DNA of 8,041 nucleotides from NCBI GenBank assembly GCA_902795905.1, contig CADBMY010000272.1, forward strand, positions 1 through 8,041. The letters are read 5' to 3'. The stretch comes from an uncultured Erysipelotrichaceae bacterium. Lineage in GTDB: Bacteria > Bacillota_I > Bacilli_A > Erysipelotrichales > Erysipelotrichaceae. Both the position numbers and the translations under genes were made by a program. This document shows, one piece after another, positions 1 to 6,068 of this stretch (its first letter is position 1; each line of letters opens with the position of its first letter). Below the pieces are notes generated by a model. It was not told the origin of the DNA. It made no database searches and saw nothing but the letters and a program-made list of their open reading frames with translations.

Positions 1-651
1 GACAGTATCTATGCGTATGACACAAAAGATATGATCACGTTCGAGAATGAACGTCTCGTAAAAGTCAATTATTCTTCCGATGATCTTTCCATGAGCGGTA
101 AACAGGCATGGGCACCGGAAGGTTTCTATGACCGTACGCTTGACCGTTACTGCATCTACTGGTCCAGTGTTGAGGACAAGGGTATGTATTACAACCTGAG
201 TGATGATCTTGTGACGGTGGATGCGCCGCAGAAGTTTGTGGATACAGGGTTTGAAGTTATTGACGGTACGATATACAAGGATGGTGCCGACTATACGATC
301 ATTCTGAAGGATGAGCGCTCACCGATGGAAGAATACTCACAGCTCTTCCGCGGGGTTTCCCATAACGGCTGGCATGATTTCGGCAATTTTGAAGAACCGT
401 TCTCAGGTCATCAGAGCGAAGGTCCGATGATCATGAAAAACATGCTCGGTGATGGTTATTATCTGTATTATGACGACTATACACGTTCGCAATTCAAGGC
501 ATACTATACCGATGAGATCATGGATGGATGGTTCGATGAGATCTACTGGGAGACATTGTTTATTCCGCTGGACAAACCTGCGCACTGCTATGCCTTACCG
601 GTAACCTGGAGAGAACTGGAGCGCATGATCAACCACTACGGCGGTTATTAG
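1..651 (+). CDS. Glycoside hydrolase family 43 protein, C-terminal part (5' end outside window)
   Basis: The frame is open from base 1, so the gene starts upstream; 216 residues are visible and the first in-window ATG (31) is not the true start. Seen: a WAPE motif (bases ~109-120), an IDGTIYKDG block (~259-285) in the position where GH43 enzymes carry the pKa-modulating Asp, and SEGP (~415-426) whose Glu fits the GH43 general acid. Aromatic-rich strands (YYLYYDDY, FKAYYTDEI) fit a five-bladed beta-propeller. GH43 members remove arabinose or xylose from arabinan, arabinoxylan or related oligosaccharides; the exact substrate cannot be read here. The catalytic base Asp lies in the missing N-terminal part, so catalytic competence cannot be judged. 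No C-terminal carbohydrate-binding module follows; the protein ends soon after the propeller. Its last 23 bases overlap the end of the convergent nuclease-like gene. I am confident of the family, not of the activity. Confidence 0.85.
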   Translation, partial: DSIYAYDTKDMITFENERLVKVNYSSDDLSMSGKQAWAPEGFYDRTLDRYCIYWSSVEDKGMYYNLSDDLVTVDAPQKFVDTGFEVIDGTIYKDGADYTIILKDERSPMEEYSQLFRGVSHNGWHDFGNFEEPFSGHQSEGPMIMKNMLGDGYYLYYDDYTRSQFKAYYTDEIMDGWFDEIYWETLFIPLDKPAHCYALPVTWRELERMINHYGGY

Positions 652-1225
652 CCCGGTATTCACTGATCTCCTGTTCGATCAAGGTATAATCACGTTCAAA
701 GAGTTCTCCGCTGATCTGCATATGCAGAAGATCACGGGGAACTTTTTCTATTAGCTTCATCTGTACAAATCGCTTGGATCTCTCCTTATAGGCAGGCAGA
801 TGATTCATCACAAGCAGATGATTCAGCTCCGGTCTCCATAACAGTGACAGTTTCTTCTCCAGAACATCCTTCGGATTCGGCATTGCTTCCCTGAGCAGGT
901 AAAGATCGGTGATCCTGCCTTCAGTTTCTGCCGTGATGATCCCCCACCATGCCGGGATATGCTCACTGACTCCGCGGACATGCCTGATTCCGATCACCAC
1001 GTAGTTTCTGTCAAAGTACTTATTATACTCCCTCACCTGTCCCTGCAGCCTGGCATATGTATCGGCATCACTCTTGATCTCCAGTCCGCATATACGGTCA
1101 TCCATGATCATCATGACATCGGCACGGGCTTTGCCTATCGTCTTTTCCTCAACGATACGTATGATACCGTAGTGCTCTTCCAGCCACTCATACAGGGGTT
1201 CTCTGATATCCTTATCCTTCAGCAT
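629..1225 (-). CDS. sce7726-family PD-(D/E)XK nuclease-like protein
   Basis: 198 residues. The N-terminal half has the pattern of the sce7726 family: an IREPLYEWL opening helix, then K-A-R-A-D (D36), a beta strand, and G-L-E-I-K-S-D (E49, K51), which together match the D...ExK core of PD-(D/E)XK nucleases. A helix R-L-Q-G-Q-V-R-E-Y (59-67), a Y-V-V-I-G strand (75-79) and an IPAWWGI motif (90-96) follow, as in the family. The C-terminal ~85 residues are helical and charged, and I cannot assign them. Members of this family are poorly characterised and often sit in accessory or phage-related DNA; nuclease activity here is inference. The ATG at 1225 is the natural family start but has no ribosome binding site. 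A -10 box lies 6 bases before it, so the mRNA is predicted to be leaderless. The gene is separated from the ATPase operon by a terminator and overlaps the GH43 gene end tail-to-tail. Confidence 0.75.
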   Translation of the reverse strand: MLKDKDIREPLYEWLEEHYGIIRIVEEKTIGKARADVMMIMDDRICGLEIKSDADTYARLQGQVREYNKYFDRNYVVIGIRHVRGVSEHIPAWWGIITAETEGRITDLYLLREAMPNPKDVLEKKLSLLWRPELNHLLVMNHLPAYKERSKRFVQMKLIEKVPRDLLHMQISGELFERDYTLIEQEISEYRANNRRSG

Positions 1226-1231
1226 ATAAGC

Positions 1232-1240
1232 ATTGTACCA
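1232..1240 (-). promoter_or_regulatory. Extended -10 promoter of the sce7726 gene, predicted leaderless
   Basis: On the minus strand the sequence reads TGGTACAAT, an extended -10 (TGn plus TACAAT, one mismatch to TATAAT). Exactly six bases (GCTTAT) separate it from the ATG, so the expected transcription start coincides with the A of the start codon. No good -35 hexamer is seen; the -35 position falls inside the ATPase terminator stem, and an extended -10 can work without one. Confidence 0.55.
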
Positions 1241-1242
1241 TG

Positions 1243-1270
1243 ATAAAAACAGATGCTTTACAGCACCTGT
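1243..1270 (-). terminator. Rho-independent terminator of the ATPase operon
   Basis: Read on the minus strand, ACAGGTGCT, loop GTAA and AGCATCTGT form a 9-bp stem with one G-U pair and a tight 4-base loop. The stem ends in a run of five T (1249-1245). The first stem base is the last base of the ATPase TAA stop codon, so termination follows the gene end directly. It separates the ATPase transcript from the downstream sce7726 gene. Confidence 0.85.
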
Positions 1271-3345
1271 TATTGATCAAGAAGATCTGTCATTGCCCGT
1301 ATGCTTAATGCCAGCGTCGACAGATTATGCATATAGGCAGTTATCGTCGGTGAGAGAATCCCGAATACACCAAGCAGGATCAGTGAAGAGTTAAAGCCCA
1401 TGATAAACCTGTAGTTGCTGTTGATCCTCTGCTGCAGAGCAAGACCCAGTTCACGCATCCTGACAAGATTCATGATATTCTGCTCAGGAACCGTCATATC
1501 CGCCACTTCTCTGGCAATGGCTGCTCCGTTGGATATCGCTACTGCTACATCCGCTTCCGCAAGTGCTGGCGTATCGTTGATACCGTCTCCGATCATGATC
1601 ACGGTATTCCCCTGTTCATGTTCACGGATCACGTAGTTTGCCTTATCCTCCGGCAGTACTTCGGCATGGAATTCTTCGATCCCAGCCAATTCAGCAATAG
1701 CTCTGGCTGTACGCAGACTGTCACCGGTCATCATGACCTGCTTACGGATACCCAGATCACGGAAGCCTCTGATCACATCCGGCGCCTCTGCACGTACAGG
1801 ATCTTCAATACAGATCACCGCTGCCAGCGTTTTGTTTATTGCCAGATACAGATGCGAGTATCTGCCTGGAAGTTCATCAAACTTCTTCTGATCACGTTTC
1901 AGTATACGGCACTTCTCATCTTCAAAGATAAAGTGATGAGACCCGATCAGTACTCTCTTGCCGTCAATATGACTGACGATGCCATGTGCCACAACATACT
2001 CCACACGTGAATGCTTTTCTTCGTGGATCAGACCCTTTTCCGCTGCATCTCTGACGACCGCATTGGCTATACTGTGAGGGAAGTGTTCCTCAAGACATGC
2101 CGCAAGCCGCAGCATCTCATCTTTGTCATAGTTTCCAAAGGCGACCACATCTGCTACTCTCGGCTCCGAATAAGTAAGTGTACCCGTCTTGTCGTAGATC
2201 ACAGTATCTGCTTTTGCCATTACTTCCAGATACTTGCCGCCCTTGACGCTGACCTGATAGAGAGATGCCTCTCTCATCGCTGACAGCACAGCAATCGGTA
2301 TCGTCAGTTTCAGTGCACAGGAGAAATCAACCATCAGTACGGCTAAAGCTTTCTGGACATTCCGGGTCAGAAGATATGTGATCAAAGTACCGCCAAGGCT
2401 CCACGGCACAAGCCTGTCGGCGAGTCTTGCGGCACGGTTTTCGGAATCCGACTTCAGTTTCTGTGAATCTTCGATCATTCTGACGATCCGGTCGTATCTG
2501 CCGCTTCCGCTTGTCTTTGACACCCTGATCACCAGTTCTCCGTTTTCAATGACAGTACCGGCATAGACCGGTGTATCTGCCTGTTTGGAAACAGCCAGTG
2601 ATTCTCCTGTCAGAGAAGCCTGATTCACTTCAGCTGCACCGCTGTATACAAAACCATCCAGCGGGATCACGGAACCGGAACCGACCCTGATCAGGTCATT
2701 TTCACGGATCTCGGAAACAGGTATCTGTATATCCTGTCCGGAAGGAAGCACCTGCCATACTTTATCAATATTCAGTGACATACTGCGTGCAAGATCATCC
2801 AGTGACTTCTTATGCGTCCACTCATCAATGATCTCACTGAGGCCAAGCAGGAACATCACATTTCCGGCTGTCTCAAAATCATTCCGCAGCATACTGACAG
2901 TGATCGTTACGGCATCCAACACCGATACTTCAAGCTTTCCGCGTTTCAGAGCCATCAGTGCTTCTTTAATGAACTTTAGTGAATGCAGCAGATTATACGC
3001 ATTACGCAGATCAACCGGAAACAGAAAACGGGTAATGCCTCGTTTAACTACATGTGTAATAATGCGGTTTTCAAACTCACGCGACAGTTCTCTGCCGGTC
3101 TTTTCCGGTGCTGCATCCGCATGTTCGTCATAGCGAAAAGAAGACAGAAGATCAATGACCTTTTGTCTTTCTGCCGAATAATAAATAATGATATTCCCTG
3201 TTCTGTCATTGACCGTAACACGGTTAATACCGTCACAGGACTGCAGCCAGTACTCCAGCGTATCTGCCTGCTTATATGTCATTCGGTACTGAAGCGCATG
3301 TACACGCATGCGTCCGGCACTTTCATGAAGGATCCGGCATCTCAT
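1270..3345 (-). CDS. Heavy-metal-type P-type ATPase (P1B-like), atypical metal-site motif
   Basis: 691 residues, a full-length membrane pump. In order: an N-terminal HMA-like region (~1-70, SAGRMRVHA) lacking the usual CxxC metal ligands; membrane segments around 140-172; an actuator domain with TGES (246-249); a transmembrane helix with F-S-C-A-L (341-345) where most P1B pumps have CPC; the phosphorylation motif DKTGT (D385); E-E-H-F-P-H-S-I-A (419-427), with HS in place of the P1B HP dipeptide; TGD (540-542); GDGINDTPAL (586-595); and C-terminal helices (~648-690) with a conserved-looking H-N-L-S-T. All core catalytic residues are present, so it should be active. It presumably exports a transition metal from the cytoplasm; the metal is not readable, and with one Cys and no CPC, classic Cu/Ag or Zn/Cd assignments are unsafe. 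It lies 9 bp after the DUF6110 gene, its ribosome binding site (AAGGTG) overlapping that stop codon, which suggests translational coupling. A strong terminator follows. Confidence 0.92.
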   Translation of the reverse strand: MRCRILHESAGRMRVHALQYRMTYKQADTLEYWLQSCDGINRVTVNDRTGNIIIYYSAERQKVIDLLSSFRYDEHADAAPEKTGRELSREFENRIITHVVKRGITRFLFPVDLRNAYNLLHSLKFIKEALMALKRGKLEVSVLDAVTITVSMLRNDFETAGNVMFLLGLSEIIDEWTHKKSLDDLARSMSLNIDKVWQVLPSGQDIQIPVSEIRENDLIRVGSGSVIPLDGFVYSGAAEVNQASLTGESLAVSKQADTPVYAGTVIENGELVIRVSKTSGSGRYDRIVRMIEDSQKLKSDSENRAARLADRLVPWSLGGTLITYLLTRNVQKALAVLMVDFSCALKLTIPIAVLSAMREASLYQVSVKGGKYLEVMAKADTVIYDKTGTLTYSEPRVADVVAFGNYDKDEMLRLAACLEEHFPHSIANAVVRDAAEKGLIHEEKHSRVEYVVAHGIVSHIDGKRVLIGSHHFIFEDEKCRILKRDQKKFDELPGRYSHLYLAINKTLAAVICIEDPVRAEAPDVIRGFRDLGIRKQVMMTGDSLRTARAIAELAGIEEFHAEVLPEDKANYVIREHEQGNTVIMIGDGINDTPALAEADVAVAISNGAAIAREVADMTVPEQNIMNLVRMRELGLALQQRINSNYRFIMGFNSSLILLGVFGILSPTITAYMHNLSTLALSIRAMTDLLDQ

Positions 3346-3354
3346 GAGAGCACC

Positions 3355-3645
3355 TTACTTTTTTCCCTTTTCCTTAGCTGCCGCAAGGATCTCCTTGGCA
3401 TCCTCGATCATGGCAGCTTTCTTCTGTTCCGCTCTTTTCTCGTTGATTGCCTTGGCATCAGCACCGATATCCTCACAGTTTTCCTTCAGGGATGTATATG
3501 TACGCGCAATTTCGTCCCTTCCGCGCATGACTGCAGCTGTAATATGTGTATATACCTTTTTAGCATCGTCACTTGTCAGGATCTTCACACCTGCAGAGCC
3601 CAGCAGTGCTCCGTATACAAGAAATCTGGTCTTCATCCAATTCAT
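3355..3645 (-). CDS. DUF6110-family small membrane-anchored protein, partner of the P-type ATPase
   Basis: 96 residues. It opens with a hydrophobic segment (about 8-22, F-L-V-Y-G-A-L-L-G-S-A-G-V) likely to be a single membrane anchor, followed by S-D-D-A-K-K-V-Y-T-H (25-34), an E-N-C-E-D-I block (56-60) with the only Cys (C57), and a long Lys/Glu/Ala-rich helix to the end. This layout matches what I remember of DUF6110 proteins, which commonly sit next to heavy-metal P-type ATPases in Firmicutes; their function is not established. The start at 3645 is supported by GGAGG (3653-3657) seven bases upstream. It is the first gene of a two-gene operon with the ATPase. A metal-delivery, accessory-subunit or stability role is inference from position only; H34 and C57 are possible ligands. 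Confidence 0.8.
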   Translation of the reverse strand: MNWMKTRFLVYGALLGSAGVKILTSDDAKKVYTHITAAVMRGRDEIARTYTSLKENCEDIGADAKAINEKRAEQKKAAMIEDAKEILAAAKEKGKK

Positions 3646-3671
3646 ATATGTTCCTCCATATTTCTTATATA

Positions 3672-3677
3672 ATTATA
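3672..3677 (-). promoter_or_regulatory. -10 box of the DUF6110-ATPase operon
   Basis: A perfect TATAAT on the minus strand lies 26 bases before the DUF6110 start codon, giving a leader of roughly 20 bases that includes the GGAGG site. No convincing -35 is present at 16-18 bp spacing (only AT-rich sequence). That would fit a promoter needing an activator, but could also mean a weak promoter. Confidence 0.45.
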
Positions 3678-3703
3678 AAACTGCAGCTTGTGAAATAATT
3701 GGC

Positions 3704-3723
3704 TAACATTGTTATGTAACAAT
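3704..3723. promoter_or_regulatory. Operator-like inverted repeat upstream of the DUF6110-ATPase operon
   Basis: ATTGTTA-TG-TAACAAT (3708-3723) is a perfect 7-bp dyad with a 2-base centre, and a further TAACA half-site (3704-3708) makes an overlapping second dyad with it. A 2-base loop is too tight for an RNA terminator hairpin and no T-run follows on the minus strand, so a protein-binding site is more likely. It sits just upstream of the expected -35 region of the ATPase operon and touches the GH3 stop codon. The binding protein is unknown. Confidence 0.4.
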
Positions 3724-6068
3724 CAGTGCTTCCTGTCGAGACTCCTCCTGATCCGTCTGATCGACCCCAGCACATGCCCGTTGAACAGTTTGGCGATCTC
3801 ATCAACCGTCTGCCAGGTAATACCTTTACCTGCCATCAGCATCATTCTCAGCGGTGCTTCAAAGACCATTGAAGAACGTACGTCCTCCATGCCTTCACGA
3901 TTCAATATCCTTCCGATCTGCCTGTGAACTGCCCTTCCGGCCTTACTGATACCCAGTTCTCTGACTGTCGTATTGCGGTGGAAAGGCCATCCTGCTCTTT
4001 CCTGAGGCAGATCGTGCCCTAGCATACTGATAAAATCAGTCTGACTGATTTCCATCTCACCGGCTGTGACCCGGATATACTCTTTGGACAGCGTACTTAC
4101 AGGCTCTTTACAGCCATTTACAGCGATGTCTGCAGATAACCGTATATCTTCCGATGAAGAGCCGGCCATGATCGTATACATACCTTCTTCAACCTGACGT
4201 TCATGCGTGCCGATATCATAGTAGGAAAGATCTTCAAACGGGATATATACATCGATCTCTGCGCTGTCTCCGGCTTTGATCATCTGCCGCTTAAATCCGA
4301 TCAGTTCACGCTTGGCACGGGCGATCCGGGAGTCATTCATCTGCATGTACAGCTGAACGATCTCGGCACCATCATATTTTCCGGTATTCTGTATCTTCAG
4401 GGAAACATGGATACCGCCTTCATCCTGTCTGACTTTCAGATCACTGTAGTCAAATGTCGTATAGGAAAGCCCGTGTCCGAATGGATAACGGACGGGAATA
4501 CCAAATGTATCGTAATACCGATAACCGGTAAAGATGCCCTCTCTGTACTGTACCTGAAGCAGATCATCCGCGTAATACCGGTAACCGGGGGTTGATTCAA
4601 GAGACATCGGGAACGTCTCTGCCAGTTTTCCGCAGGGAACAGCCTCCCCGTACAGCAGCCTGTACAGGGCATGACCGCCCTGACATCCGGATAGATACTG
4701 ACACAGAATACTGCTGACATCCTCCGCCCAGGGCAGTACTACAGGAGCTCCGCACTGCAGAACAATGATCAGATGCGTGTTAACTTCCAGAAGACGATTG
4801 ATCAGCTGGTTCTGTGCCTTAGGCAGATCCAGGTGTGTGCGGTCATAGCCTTCTGCCTCAAAGCCGTCTGTCAGACCGACTACTACAACTGTCTGGGCAT
4901 GTGTGCGGGCAGCGCGGACAGCTTCCTCTCCAAGAACAGGATCATATTCATCAACGACAGTGTGATAGCCCTGCGCATACGTGTACTTCACACCGGCTTC
5001 ATCCAATGCCTCACACAGTGAGTCGTGGGTGATACTGTTGACCTTACTGCTTCCGGTCCCCTGATAGCGCGGTGTCTTGGCCAGAAGTCCGACCACAGCC
5101 AGATCATCCTGTTTTGAAAGCGGCAGTGAGCCGTCGTTTTTCAGCAGTACGGCACTGCGCTCCGCAAGCTTCTGAGCAAAGGCAAGGTGGTCTGCCGTAC
5201 GGAATGTGCGTTTCTTTTCCGTGCTGCAGAATTCTGCCAGTCTGCGCATGGTATCGGTATGTGTGCTGATCCTTTCATCCGTCAGGATCTTATTTTTATA
5301 TGCATTCTTCAGCAGCAGCGAAGTCCCGTGATCACCGCCGGGCATTTCCACATCCAGACCGTTGACAGCAGACATGACTGGATCGCTGACAGCACCCCAG
5401 TCAGACATGATAACACCCTGATATCCCCATTTATGCCGAAGGATATCCGTAAGCAGTTCCTTATTCTCGCAGCAATACGTGCCGTTCAGCAGGTTATATG
5501 CGGCCATGACCGCAGCCGGTCTGCTTTTTCTGACGATTTTTTCAAACTGACGCAGATAGATCTCATACAGTGTACGTTCATCGATCACACTGTCCTGGAC
5601 AAGTCTTCCCATCTCACGGGAGTTGCCGGCAAAGTGTTTCAGACATGCCGCAATACCATTATCCTGCAGTCCCTGTATATACCCGGAAGCCAGTTCTGCC
5701 GTCAGCAGCGGATCTTCGGAAAAGTACTCAAAGTTTCTTCCGCATAACGGTGAACGCTTGTGATTCACACCCGGCCCAAGCAGAATATCCACCCCTTCTG
5801 CCGCACACTCTTCCGCCAGTATTCGTCCGAATTCCTGCATCAGCTCAGGATCGAATGTACAGCCAAGTGCTGAAGCTGTCGGATAGCATACTGCCGGTTT
5901 GGACGTATTAAATCCAAGACCGCTTTTGGTCTCTATGCGCAGTCCGTGGGGACCGTCAGACATCGTCAAAGACGGTATACCTTTATCCGGTATACCGTAA
6001 GTATGCCAGGGATCGGCTCCGACAAACAGCTTCGTCTCTTCTGTCAGTGTCAGTACCTTACGCTTCAT
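3723..6068 (-). CDS. Glycoside hydrolase family 3 (beta-glucosidase-like)
   Basis: 781 residues with the full GH3 layout: an N-terminal barrel (~25-285) with S-D-G-P-H-G (37-42), L-K-H-F-A-G-N (143-149) and the nucleophile motif M-S-D-W-G-A (D223); a second alpha/beta domain (~300-490) with E-A-E-G-Y-D-R (404-410), where one of E404/E406 is the probable acid/base; a P-F-G-H-G-L-S-Y-T-T-F block (529-539); and a fibronectin III-like domain (~545-650). A helical tail of ~120 residues (660-781) follows, as in several Firmicutes GH3 enzymes. No signal peptide is seen, so it acts in the cytoplasm on imported oligosaccharides or glycosides. Beta-glucosidase is the safest guess; beta-xylosidase or mixed activity is possible, especially with a GH43 gene nearby. 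The start at 6068 has GGAG (6073-6076) four bases upstream. Its first 11 bases overlap the end of the glycosyltransferase gene, so the two are cotranscribed and probably translationally coupled. No terminator is seen after it. Confidence 0.93.
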   Translation of the reverse strand: MKRKVLTLTEETKLFVGADPWHTYGIPDKGIPSLTMSDGPHGLRIETKSGLGFNTSKPAVCYPTASALGCTFDPELMQEFGRILAEECAAEGVDILLGPGVNHKRSPLCGRNFEYFSEDPLLTAELASGYIQGLQDNGIAACLKHFAGNSREMGRLVQDSVIDERTLYEIYLRQFEKIVRKSRPAAVMAAYNLLNGTYCCENKELLTDILRHKWGYQGVIMSDWGAVSDPVMSAVNGLDVEMPGGDHGTSLLLKNAYKNKILTDERISTHTDTMRRLAEFCSTEKKRTFRTADHLAFAQKLAERSAVLLKNDGSLPLSKQDDLAVVGLLAKTPRYQGTGSSKVNSITHDSLCEALDEAGVKYTYAQGYHTVVDEYDPVLGEEAVRAARTHAQTVVVVGLTDGFEAEGYDRTHLDLPKAQNQLINRLLEVNTHLIIVLQCGAPVVLPWAEDVSSILCQYLSGCQGGHALYRLLYGEAVPCGKLAETFPMSLESTPGYRYYADDLLQVQYREGIFTGYRYYDTFGIPVRYPFGHGLSYTTFDYSDLKVRQDEGGIHVSLKIQNTGKYDGAEIVQLYMQMNDSRIARAKRELIGFKRQMIKAGDSAEIDVYIPFEDLSYYDIGTHERQVEEGMYTIMAGSSSEDIRLSADIAVNGCKEPVSTLSKEYIRVTAGEMEISQTDFISMLGHDLPQERAGWPFHRNTTVRELGISKAGRAVHRQIGRILNREGMEDVRSSMVFEAPLRMMLMAGKGITWQTVDEIAKLFNGHVLGSIRRIRRSLDRKH

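Noticed and set aside
594..603. TTACCGGTAA palindrome in the GH43 gene as an operator
   Set aside because: Ten bases, inside a coding region near the gene end, with no promoter beside it; probably chance.
2983..3672. 229-residue plus-strand open frame opposite the ATPase and DUF6110 genes
   Set aside because: Antisense shadow of two well-supported genes; Cys- and Ile-rich composition with no domain pattern and no ribosome binding site.
3708..3723. The dyad after the GH3 gene as its terminator
   Set aside because: The loop would be two bases, the stem is AT-rich and no T-run follows on the minus strand. Better explained as a protein-binding site.
5187..5747. 186-residue plus-strand open frame opposite the GH3 gene
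   Set aside because: Lies wholly within the GH3 barrel coding region on the other strand and shows no recognisable motif.
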